Shown here piece by piece: positions 1 through 5,805 of a stretch of DNA of 7,138 nucleotides; within the stretch, counting starts at the first letter, position 1, and each line of letters starts with the position of its first letter. This stretch comes from Paenibacillaceae bacterium. Its GTDB lineage: Bacteria; Bacillota; Bacilli; Paenibacillales; YIM-B00363. The DNA is taken from contig JAGWXQ010000077.1 of the NCBI GenBank assembly GCA_018969805.1, positions 1 through 7,138 on the forward strand, given 5' to 3'. The notes beneath the pieces are model-generated. The model was not told where the DNA came from and searched no databases. It was given only the letters and a program-made list of their open reading frames with translations. Both the position numbers and the translations under genes were made by a program.

Positions 1-8
1 TAAGGCGT

Positions 9-37
9 ACTATACACGTATTGGAACAAAATGTCAA
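9..37 (-). promoter_or_regulatory. Sigma-A-type promoter reading out of the left edge
   Basis: On the minus strand TTGACA (32..37) is followed after 17 nt by TATAGT (9..14). The -35 matches the consensus exactly, the -10 matches five of six bases and the spacing is optimal. Transcription would start at about position 1 to 3 and run leftwards, so it serves a gene outside the window. It lies 59 nt beyond the stop of the second crt gene, so that next gene can be expressed independently of the operon to its right. Confidence 0.75.
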
Positions 38-96
38 CAGCGTCGATCGACAAATTGGCATATCGATGCATGCACTGCGCATACGCTCGTACAGAC

Positions 97-1542
97 TTAA
101 AATACGCTACGTACGAGCATCTCCGCTCCTTTCATCACGATCGGAATTCCACCCCCTGGATGAACCGATGCACCGACAGCGTACAGTCCATCCATGTGCG
201 GATACGGGCGCAATTGGGGACGAAACATCGCCGTCTGCGTCCACGTAGGTGCCAGACCAAACGCTCCACCGGCAAACAACCCTTCTGCCGCAGCGTCTGC
301 GGGTGTGCGCATCTGCATCCACCGCGTGCGCTGGCTGAGCTTAGGAAACGCGCGGCGTTCGAGCATGTGGACGATGCGCGCAGCAAACGACTGCTGGACG
401 TCAGCCCAATGAATGGTGCTCCCAGACGGTACAGGAACGAGCACGTACAGCACGCTGTCGTCCGGATGCTTCGTCAGCGATCGGTCGATGCGCGATGGAT
501 AAAACGTATACACCGCAGGGTCTGTGGGCAACGTACCCGTACGAAACACTTCGCGCATATGCTGTGCAAACTGTGCACACAACCAAAACGCATGCACGTC
601 CCGATCGGGATACGTCCCTTCGATACCGATATACAGCAAAAAACATCCGGAAGACGGCTGCCATCTTCTGCGGGCGCGCATCCCAAGCAGTGGTGCCAAT
701 CGGTGCATCTCCCCACTATATACGACTGCTTCACACGGTATGCTTCCTTGTGCATGTGTTACGGCACAAACGCGACCGCGTGCAGTCCATGCGATGCGCT
801 CGATCGTCCGATGCTCCATCCGCACGCCATACTGCTGTGCTGCAGCGACGAGCCGAGGAACAAGCGACGCGTATCCTCCTTCGACGTACGATATCCCGTA
901 CGCGAGCTCTGCGTAGCCGATCAAGGCATACATCGCCGGGGTCGTATATGGATTTCCTCCGATGTATAAGCTTTGCAAACCAAACGCATCGTGCAGCCGC
1001 GCATCCGAAAAAAACCGCGCACAATCCGCGTGCACACTGCGCATCGCACCAAACCGCGCAAGCTGGGCAAACAAGCGCGCAGGTTCGCGCCACGAATAGT
1101 TTGTAAACGTTTGATCAAGGACGTTTGCTACGCCCCATGCATACCGCTGCTCCATCTGCGCGATATACCGCGCGTACTGCGCGCCTGCTTCGGGCGCAAA
1201 CTGCGTCATTTCTTCGATCATTGCTTGGGGATCAGCGCGCCGTGCGCATGTCGTCCCATCCGCAAAATGCATGCGGACGAGCGGATCGCACGCTTGCATG
1301 CGCACATCGCAAATGCCACACGTGTGCAGGATGCGTCGAAGCACATCAGGGAGAAGCACAATCGTCGGTCCGGCATCGATGCGATCGCCATCGCAATGCA
1401 CAAACCGCAACCGCCCACCCCAATGCCGCTGCGCCTCAACGACGTGCACATCATATCCTTTGTGTGCGAGCAACAACGCCGTCGTCAACCCTCCGACACC
1501 GCCCCCGATGACGACGATGCGATCCGTCCGCGTGTGTTTCAC
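97..1542 (-). CDS. CrtI/CrtN-family carotenoid desaturase/oxidase, second copy
   Basis: A flavoprotein of the phytoene/dehydrosqualene desaturase superfamily, about 481 residues, near the usual family length of roughly 490. The N-terminal Rossmann dinucleotide motif VIGGGVGGLTTALLLA (about residues 11 to 26) is followed by an acidic residue in VVEAQ (E36) for the FAD ribose, then WGGRL and DAGPT. The C-terminal FAD/substrate signature is GASVHPGGGIPIV (about 457 to 469). Family members dehydrogenate, or in some branches oxygenate, C30 or C40 carotenoids at the membrane. I chose the GTG at 1542: it overlaps the upstream stop as GTGA and lies 8 nt after GGAGG. An ATG at 1548 is in frame but only 2 nt from that site. 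The HPGGGIP form, unlike HPGSGLP in its neighbour, hints at a CrtP/CrtNb-like oxidase acting after the first enzyme; that assignment is inference. Confidence 0.88.
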   Translation of the reverse strand: MKHTRTDRIVVIGGGVGGLTTALLLAHKGYDVHVVEAQRHWGGRLRFVHCDGDRIDAGPTIVLLPDVLRRILHTCGICDVRMQACDPLVRMHFADGTTCARRADPQAMIEEMTQFAPEAGAQYARYIAQMEQRYAWGVANVLDQTFTNYSWREPARLFAQLARFGAMRSVHADCARFFSDARLHDAFGLQSLYIGGNPYTTPAMYALIGYAELAYGISYVEGGYASLVPRLVAAAQQYGVRMEHRTIERIAWTARGRVCAVTHAQGSIPCEAVVYSGEMHRLAPLLGMRARRRWQPSSGCFLLYIGIEGTYPDRDVHAFWLCAQFAQHMREVFRTGTLPTDPAVYTFYPSRIDRSLTKHPDDSVLYVLVPVPSGSTIHWADVQQSFAARIVHMLERRAFPKLSQRTRWMQMRTPADAAAEGLFAGGAFGLAPTWTQTAMFRPQLRPYPHMDGLYAVGASVHPGGGIPIVMKGAEMLVRSVF

Positions 1543-3029
1543 ACCCATCGCCTCCCGCGTCGGTAGCGCGTCAACATATCGTGCACGGTAATGTGCGCGG
1601 AAGACAAAATGGTCGGCAGTCCGCTTCCAGGGTGCGTACCCCCACCTACAAGCCAACAATTGCGCACATCTTGCATGCGGTTGTGCGGTCGAAAGTACAA
1701 CATTTGGCGCAACTGATGCCCGAGCGAAAACGTTGCCCCTGCATACACGTTGTGGTCGTGTTCCCATTGCTGTGGCGTAAGAACGTGCATCGCAACGATG
1801 TCTTCTGTCGCCACACGAAATCCGGCGGACGCGATCACAGCGCGCATGCGTTGGCAAAACTCGTCTGCACATTGCGCCCAGTCAATTCCTGAGCGATTGT
1901 TTGGCACGGGCGCAAGAATGTACAGGGCACTATGCCCTTGCGGTGCAAGCGTCGGATCCGTCACACAAGCATTGTGCACGTACACCGACGGATTTGGAGG
2001 AAGCATCATATCCCGCGTAATATGATCGACAAACGCCCGATAATCTGGTGAAAAAATGATCGTATGATGGGGCATGTGCGCAAACGACTGACGCACGCCC
2101 AAATACAGCATGCATGCAGAACACGACCACTGTTTGCGTGCCATGCGCTCTGGCGTATGCGTCCTTAGCACGTTTGGAGGAAAAAGGGACACTGCATGCC
2201 CGATGTCTGCGTTGATGACGACCGCATCGCACGGGATCGTTTCACCGTTTTTGAGCGCGACACCAACGACCGTGCGATCGCGCATGACGATGCGGTGCAC
2301 CGGCGTGCCCAGACGCACGCCCCCGCCGTTGCGCACGACGACACGCTGCATCGCGTGCGGTATCGCGTGCACACCGCCGATCGGGTGGTGTACCCCATAC
2401 GCATGCTCCATGTACGCAAGCATCGAAAACGCTGCCGGACATTCCCACGGGGACATGCCCAAATACTTTGCCTGAAACGTAAACGCAATTTGAACAGTCG
2501 GATGACGGAAATACTGCTGCAATCGCTGCATAAGCGACTGCCCGATGCCCATATGCGGCACGGCGCGCAAAAAACGAGGATGGGCATAGTGCCAAAGCGC
2601 ATCATGCGCGTGAAGCAACAGTGGAGAAATCGCTTCGAAATGTTTTTGTTCAGCAGCCATAAACGCGTCGTATCCTGCACCTTCTCCAGGAAACAGCCGC
2701 TCTAGTGCATCGCGCATGCGTCTTCGGTGTGTCGTCATATCGATATGCACTTCGGGAAAGTGCAACCGCACCATCGGATCGAGCGCGACCAACGTTAGCT
2801 CATCCGCCAGCGACGCTCCACTACGCGCAAACGTTTCTTCTACGATGTGCGGCATATTCAAAAAAGTCGGTCCGCGATCAAACGTGTACGGCCCAAGCGT
2901 CAACCCAGACGTCCGTCCACCGACCGTCTCCCGCGCTTCTACGACGGTGACTGCACATCCCGCATGCGTCAGCTGCATCGCTGCAGCAAGCCCACCAGGT
3001 CCCGCACCTATGACTACGACGTGCGCCAC
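1539..3029 (-). CDS. CrtI/CrtN-family phytoene/dehydrosqualene desaturase
   Basis: An FAD-dependent carotenoid desaturase of about 496 residues, full length for the family, which introduces conjugated double bonds into phytoene (C40) or 4,4'-diapophytoene (C30). Visible motifs: VVVIGAGPGGLAAAMQL with GAGPGG at residues 8 to 13, VVEARETVGGRTSG with ribose-binding E31, FDRGPTFLNMP, then near the C-terminus AGATFSLGHQLRQMLYFRPHN and GGGTHPGSGLPTI (about 462 to 474). The frame is open upstream to a GTG at 3068, but the GTG at 3029 is preferred: GGAGG sits 8 nt upstream and the Rossmann fold begins at once. It lies 63 nt after trmL and overlaps the second crt gene by 4 nt, suggesting coupled translation. 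C30 against C40 substrate cannot be decided here because no synthase gene is present. I therefore leave the crtI/crtN symbol open. Confidence 0.92.
   Translation of the reverse strand: MAHVVVIGAGPGGLAAAMQLTHAGCAVTVVEARETVGGRTSGLTLGPYTFDRGPTFLNMPHIVEETFARSGASLADELTLVALDPMVRLHFPEVHIDMTTHRRRMRDALERLFPGEGAGYDAFMAAEQKHFEAISPLLLHAHDALWHYAHPRFLRAVPHMGIGQSLMQRLQQYFRHPTVQIAFTFQAKYLGMSPWECPAAFSMLAYMEHAYGVHHPIGGVHAIPHAMQRVVVRNGGGVRLGTPVHRIVMRDRTVVGVALKNGETIPCDAVVINADIGHAVSLFPPNVLRTHTPERMARKQWSCSACMLYLGVRQSFAHMPHHTIIFSPDYRAFVDHITRDMMLPPNPSVYVHNACVTDPTLAPQGHSALYILAPVPNNRSGIDWAQCADEFCQRMRAVIASAGFRVATEDIVAMHVLTPQQWEHDHNVYAGATFSLGHQLRQMLYFRPHNRMQDVRNCWLVGGGTHPGSGLPTILSSAHITVHDMLTRYRRGRRWV
1551..1556 (-). promoter_or_regulatory. 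Ribosome-binding site deciding the start of the second crt gene
   Basis: The minus strand reads GGGAGG here, inside the last codons of the upstream crt gene. It is 8 nt from the GTG at 1542 but only 2 nt from the in-frame ATG at 1548. The spacing and the GTGA stop/start overlap both favour GTG. Confidence 0.7.
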
Positions 3030-3036
3030 GAAGCCA

Positions 3037-3042
3037 CCCTCC
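3037..3042 (-). promoter_or_regulatory. Ribosome-binding site deciding the start of the first crt gene
   Basis: The minus strand reads GGAGGG here, with GGAGG ending 8 nt before the GTG at 3029. The alternative in-frame ATG at 3044 overlaps this site, and the GTG at 3068 has no comparable site in front of it. Confidence 0.72.
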
Positions 3043-3077
3043 ATCACTGTACACTTGTCCATCCACACCGCACCCCT

Positions 3078-3090
3078 GCACGAACCGTGC
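3078..3090 (-). other. Small hairpin between trmL and the crt pair
   Basis: The minus strand reads GCACG-GTT-CGTGC, a perfect 5-bp stem with a 3-nt loop, starting 3 nt past the trmL stop codon. No U-run follows, so it does not look like a rho-independent terminator. It may be an mRNA processing or stability element, or chance. Confidence 0.35.
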
Positions 3091-3092
3091 CG

Positions 3093-3563
3093 TCACGCAA
3101 GCCCGGGAAACCCCCTCTGACGCAACACCTCGTACGTGACGATCGCGACCGCGTTTGCAAGGTTGAGCGAGCGCATCGCCGACACCATCGGCAAGCGCAT
3201 GCAACGGTCTGCATGTGCCTGCAACAATGCTGGAGGCAAACCCGCCGTCTCTTTCCCAAAAACGAGTGCCGTCGGTCCGGTGTACGCTCCGTCTGTGTAC
3301 AAGCGGTGCGCTTTTGTCGTCAGCATCCACATCGTCATGTGTGGATGCTCCGATGCGTAGTCGTCAAACGAATCATGCACGTGCACCGTCAACGCATCCC
3401 AATAGTCGAGTCCCGCGCGCTTCATATACCGATCGTCTAGCGAAAACCCCAATGGACGAATCATGTGCAACGGCGTCCCCGTCGCCACACACGTGCGGGC
3501 GATGTTTCCTGTATTGGCAGGAATTTCTGGCTCTACAAGGACGATGTGCAGCGGCGCGCTCAT
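3093..3563 (-). CDS. trmL: tRNA (cytidine(34)-2'-O)-methyltransferase TrmL
   Basis: A SPOUT-class methyltransferase of 156 residues, the normal size for TrmL (CspR/YibK), which 2'-O-methylates the wobble base (C34 or cmnm5U34) of the tRNA-Leu isoacceptors using S-adenosylmethionine. All three family motifs are present: EPEIPANTGNIARTC (11 to 25), ALVFGKETAGLP (99 to 110) and LPMVSAMRSLNLANAVAIV (124 to 142), which form the trefoil-knot cofactor pocket. IRPLGFSLDDRYMKRAGLDYW (about 35 to 55) is also typical. The ATG at 3563 overlaps the serC stop as ATGA; no strong ribosome-binding site precedes it, so translation probably depends on coupling to serC. An in-frame TTG at 3578 would add five residues and is less likely. 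The enzyme is cytoplasmic and acts as a dimer in characterised relatives. Confidence 0.95.
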   Translation of the reverse strand: MSAPLHIVLVEPEIPANTGNIARTCVATGTPLHMIRPLGFSLDDRYMKRAGLDYWDALTVHVHDSFDDYASEHPHMTMWMLTTKAHRLYTDGAYTGPTALVFGKETAGLPPALLQAHADRCMRLPMVSAMRSLNLANAVAIVTYEVLRQRGFPGLA

Positions 3564-4657
3564 CCGTGCATCTGGCAAAAGTGCCGCATAAACGAAACGA
3601 CCGCATCGATCGCCTGCTCCGTCACGGCATTGTAATTGGACACACGGATGCCACCAACGCTGCGATGTCCTGCGAGACCCACAAAGTTTTGTTTTTTCGC
3701 TTCTTGCAAAAACTGCTTTTCCAACTCCGGCGTCGGCAATCGAAACGTCACGTTCATCTGAGATCGGCTGTGCGCATCCGCATGGCCGACATAAAAACCC
3801 CCGCTGTCGTCGATCGCACGGTACACGTGCCCCGCACGCTGCCGACTGCGCGCATCCATCGCTTCCAGACCACCGTTGTCAGAAATCCAACGCAACACGA
3901 GCGACATCATATAAATCGCAAACGTTGGCGGGGTGTTGTACAGTGAGTTTGCCTTTATGTGCGTATCATAGCGCAGCATCGTCGGCACGTGGGGGCGGGG
4001 CACATCGACGAACGATTTGCGCGCGATTACGAGCGTGACTCCAGAAGGACCGATGTTTTTTTGTGCCCCTGCATAGATGAGCGAAAACGGCCGGACATCG
4101 AGCGGCCGGCTGAATAGATCGCTGGACATATCCGCAATGAGCGGGCAATCCACGTGCTTGGGCAACGCCTCTGTGCTCCACTGCACCCCTTCGATCGTCT
4201 CGTTGGTCGTGATGTGCACGTACGCTGGCGCACGATTTGTCCATTGCGCATCCCAAGGGCGTATGGTGCGGTATCCCCCGTCTTTTGTCGAAGCACATAC
4301 ATCGGCGTTTCCGACGATGCGCGCCTCAGCGAGCGCTTTTTCGCCCCATGAGCCATTGACGACGTATGCACCGTGCGTCTGTGGTGTCAGCGCATGCATC
4401 GGTACCATCGCAAACTGCGTGCTTGCACCGCCTTGCAAAAACAAGACGACGTACTCATCGCTCAGCCCGTACAACGTGCGAACATGTGCTTGCGCCTCAT
4501 CATGAATCGCTTCATATGCGGTGCTGCGGTGCGACAGCTCCATGACCGACATGCCTGTATCGGCATAATTGGTCATTTCCTGTGCAGCGTGCTCCAGTAC
4601 ACTTTGGGGCATCGCCGCTGGCCCTGCGTTAAAATTTGGTGCACGTCCGATCATCAT
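3560..4657 (-). CDS. serC: Phosphoserine aminotransferase SerC
   Basis: A class-V PLP aminotransferase of 365 residues, normal for SerC. It converts 3-phosphohydroxypyruvate and glutamate to 3-phosphoserine and 2-oxoglutarate, the second step of serine synthesis. Visible motifs: FNAGPAAMP (9 to 17), ELSHRS with phosphate-binding H43/R44, QGGASTQFA (75 to 83), VNGSWGEKA (100 to 108), NETIEGVQW (152 to 160), DMSSDLFSRP with D176 for the PLP ring nitrogen, and AGAQKNIGPSG with K200 as the Schiff-base lysine. GHRSVGGIRVSNYNA (330 to 344) is the C-terminal substrate-binding signature. Two adjacent ATG codons (4657, 4654) follow AGGGG at 5 and 8 nt; I took the first. The open frame extends upstream to 5038 without family similarity. 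It lies 28 nt after the YqhR-like gene and overlaps trmL. SerC can also serve pyridoxal phosphate synthesis in some bacteria, but that is not evident here. Confidence 0.96.
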   Translation of the reverse strand: MMIGRAPNFNAGPAAMPQSVLEHAAQEMTNYADTGMSVMELSHRSTAYEAIHDEAQAHVRTLYGLSDEYVVLFLQGGASTQFAMVPMHALTPQTHGAYVVNGSWGEKALAEARIVGNADVCASTKDGGYRTIRPWDAQWTNRAPAYVHITTNETIEGVQWSTEALPKHVDCPLIADMSSDLFSRPLDVRPFSLIYAGAQKNIGPSGVTLVIARKSFVDVPRPHVPTMLRYDTHIKANSLYNTPPTFAIYMMSLVLRWISDNGGLEAMDARSRQRAGHVYRAIDDSGGFYVGHADAHSRSQMNVTFRLPTPELEKQFLQEAKKQNFVGLAGHRSVGGIRVSNYNAVTEQAIDAVVSFMRHFCQMHG

Positions 4658-4685
4658 CGCTTCCCCTATTCTCGTAAAGTACGGG

Positions 4686-5171
4686 CTATTGTTGTCCGCG
4701 CTCGTATGTGCGCATCTGTACAGAATAACCGACAAACGTCCCCCACAAAATGAGCAGGCACGCTTCCGTCGAAAACGTCGCTGCATCCATACGCCATAAT
4801 GCGTACTTCGGCACGTTCCAAGGAAAAACCGCGCTGTACACAACCACAAACGCACCCGCGCCACCGACCATGCCCGTCCACGCCTCCATCGGCATACGCC
4901 GGCACAGCAGCGCACAGACGATCGCCATGCACACCGATGCCACAACCCACACCGCACTCCCGATCCCGATCCCGAGTGCCTCATCGCGCAACCGGTCCGG
5001 CATCCCAAACGCAATCGCCCAATCAGCGATGCGCACACGTGTAAAGCGCAACCACTCCGCTATCGCGTGCGCAGCGATCCAGCATCCCGCACCGACTGCA
5101 CCAAACACGATCGCATCGACGACAATGCGCAGCGATTGTGCGCCGGGCACAGACTGCACTCTATCGGTCAT
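4686..5171 (-). CDS. yqhR: YqhR-family conserved membrane protein
   Basis: A 161-residue integral membrane protein with about four hydrophobic segments: roughly residues 15 to 37, 66 to 89, 97 to 117 and 130 to 151. The closing segment, ACLLILWGTFVGYSV, and the preceding VYSAVFPWNVP resemble the ending of Bacillus YqhR, which has a matching CLYILYG-FIGYS pattern as I recall it. The family has no established function, and none can be read from the sequence: no catalytic or metal-binding motif is obvious. The ATG at 5171 has GGAG 5 nt upstream. It is the first gene of the minus-strand run ending in the crt genes, with serC 28 nt behind it. The N-terminal ten residues are polar. The family call rests on recalled similarity of the second half. 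Confidence 0.7.
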   Translation of the reverse strand: MTDRVQSVPGAQSLRIVVDAIVFGAVGAGCWIAAHAIAEWLRFTRVRIADWAIAFGMPDRLRDEALGIGIGSAVWVVASVCMAIVCALLCRRMPMEAWTGMVGGAGAFVVVYSAVFPWNVPKYALWRMDAATFSTEACLLILWGTFVGYSVQMRTYERGQQ

Positions 5172-5203
5172 CCAAGCTCCACCCCTTCAGCACGCCCCGC
5201 ATC

Positions 5204-5275
5204 AAAAGCGTGACACTTTTGCAGCGCACGTCACGTGCAGCGCATCGATGGCGATCGCCAACACCTGCACGTGCA
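5204..5275. repeat. Cluster of four short palindromes upstream of the yqhR-serC run
   Basis: In the 194-nt gap between the yqhR-like gene and the carrier gene lie AAAAGCGTGACACTTTT (5204..5220, one mismatched pair), GCACGTCACGTGC (5226..5238, perfect around a central C and flanked by direct GCAGCGC repeats), TGGCGATCGCCA (5249..5260, perfect) and TGCACGTGCA (5266..5275, perfect). Centres are about 20, 22 and 16 bp apart. I found no convincing sigma-A promoter for the operon here. They could be operator sites or simply reflect the word bias of this genome. Confidence 0.45.
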
Positions 5276-5332
5276 TACACGAACTGCTCGTGCCTAGCCT
5301 AGCCCGTGCTGCGCACATTCATGCAAAGAGGG

Positions 5333-5361
5333 TTCCAAAACATAGGAAAGCGTGTTATAAT
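5333..5361 (+). promoter_or_regulatory. Extended -10 promoter antisense to the Fe-S carrier gene
   Basis: The plus strand has TGTTATAAT (5353..5361), a perfect -10 hexamer with the extended TG, preceded at 17 nt by a poor -35, TTCCAA (5333..5338). It lies just outside the carrier gene, whose stop is at 5366..5368. Transcription would start near 5368 and run antisense through that gene towards mqnE, which has no clear promoter of its own closer by. Confidence 0.4.
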
Positions 5362-5365
5362 AGCT

Positions 5366-5719
5366 TTAACACTCGCTCGGTACACCAGCTTGTTCGCGCG
5401 TCCGAAAAGACGACCCGCATCCGCACGAAGCAATGGCGTTTGGATTTTCGATCGTAAAGCCACCGCCAAGCTCTGTTTCTTTATAATCAAGCTGTACACC
5501 TTGAATAAGCGGAGCGCTCTCTTGATCGACAAGGATGCACACTCCGTCAAAGACGACCGCGATATCGCCTGCTTCTTTGTGCTCAGCAAACTCGAGCGCA
5601 TACGTAAATCCGCTGCATCCGCCGGTCTGTACCCGAATGCGCAGCATTCCTTGCACTCCTTCGGCATCCATCATTTCCTTAATGCGTCGGGCCGCAAACG
5701 CGCTCACGCCGATGTTCAT
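5366..5719 (-). CDS. A-type iron-sulfur cluster carrier (IscA/SufA/HesB family)
   Basis: A 117-residue member of the HesB/IscA family, which carries assembled Fe-S clusters to apo-enzymes in the cytoplasm. The three conserved cysteines are present: C35 in TGGCSGFTYALEF and C99/C101 in ASCGCGSSF. The N-terminal VSAFAARRIKEMM and central VFDGVCILVDQESAPLIQG with LDYKETELGGGFTIENPNA are typical. After the CGCGSSF motif there is a tail of about 12 residues ending in an extra cysteine (C117); another extra one is C61. The ATG at 5719 follows AAGGAGGTG (5727..5735) with 9 nt after GGAGG, a very strong site. It stands alone and divergent from mqnE. Fe-S carriers serve radical SAM enzymes such as MqnE, but a direct link is only suggested by position. 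No suf or isc genes are next to it, so I do not choose between sufA, erpA and iscA. Confidence 0.93.
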   Translation of the reverse strand: MNIGVSAFAARRIKEMMDAEGVQGMLRIRVQTGGCSGFTYALEFAEHKEAGDIAVVFDGVCILVDQESAPLIQGVQLDYKETELGGGFTIENPNAIASCGCGSSFRTREQAGVPSEC

Positions 5720-5741
5720 GATGACGCACCTCCTTGATGTG

Positions 5742-5770
5742 ATGATACACGTCCCCCCCAAAAAAATCAA
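5742..5770 (-). promoter_or_regulatory. Promoter of the Fe-S carrier gene with T7-G7 spacer
   Basis: On the minus strand TTGATT (5765..5770) is followed after exactly 17 nt by TATCAT (5742..5747). The T run begins within the -35, and five T residues plus seven G residues make up most of the spacer. The start would fall at about 5735, leaving the strong ribosome-binding site (5727..5735) at the very 5' end of the mRNA. The hexamers and spacing make it the best promoter for this gene. Confidence 0.6.
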
Positions 5771-5805
5771 GTGAACGCACAACCGACTGAAAGGAGGGGT
5801 CTTGT

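Noticed and set aside
38..96. Possible terminator after the second crt gene
   Set aside because: Short self-complementary words such as GTCGATCGAC and GCATGC occur, but there is no GC-rich stem followed by a U-run.
31..969. Plus-strand open frame of 312 codons opposite the second crt gene
   Set aside because: The translation is rich in Cys, Arg and His with no recognisable domain, has no ribosome-binding site, and lies fully opposite a clear CrtI-family gene; it is a by-product of codon bias.
4658..5038. N-terminal extension of the serC reading frame
   Set aside because: The extended part is Cys/Arg/Trp-rich, overlaps the YqhR-like gene on the same strand in another frame, and has no SerC similarity. 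SerC begins at the paired ATG codons after AGGGG.
5295..5305. Direct repeat CCTAGCCTAG
   Set aside because: Only two adjacent copies of a five-base unit containing the often rare CTAG; too short to support a function.
5172..5365. T-box or other riboswitch controlling the serC operon
   Set aside because: A GGAACC word is present on the minus strand but the conserved T-box sequence and the stem-loops with terminator are absent.
5482..5487. Second perfect TATAAT on the plus strand
   Set aside because: It lies inside the carrier gene, in the Asp-Tyr-Lys codons, with no -35 at 16 to 18 nt and no extended TG; likely chance.
5306..5737. Plus-strand open frame of 143 codons opposite the Fe-S carrier
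   Set aside because: No family resemblance and no ribosome-binding site; it mirrors a well-conserved gene. The nearby plus-strand promoter is reported as a possible antisense or leader start only.
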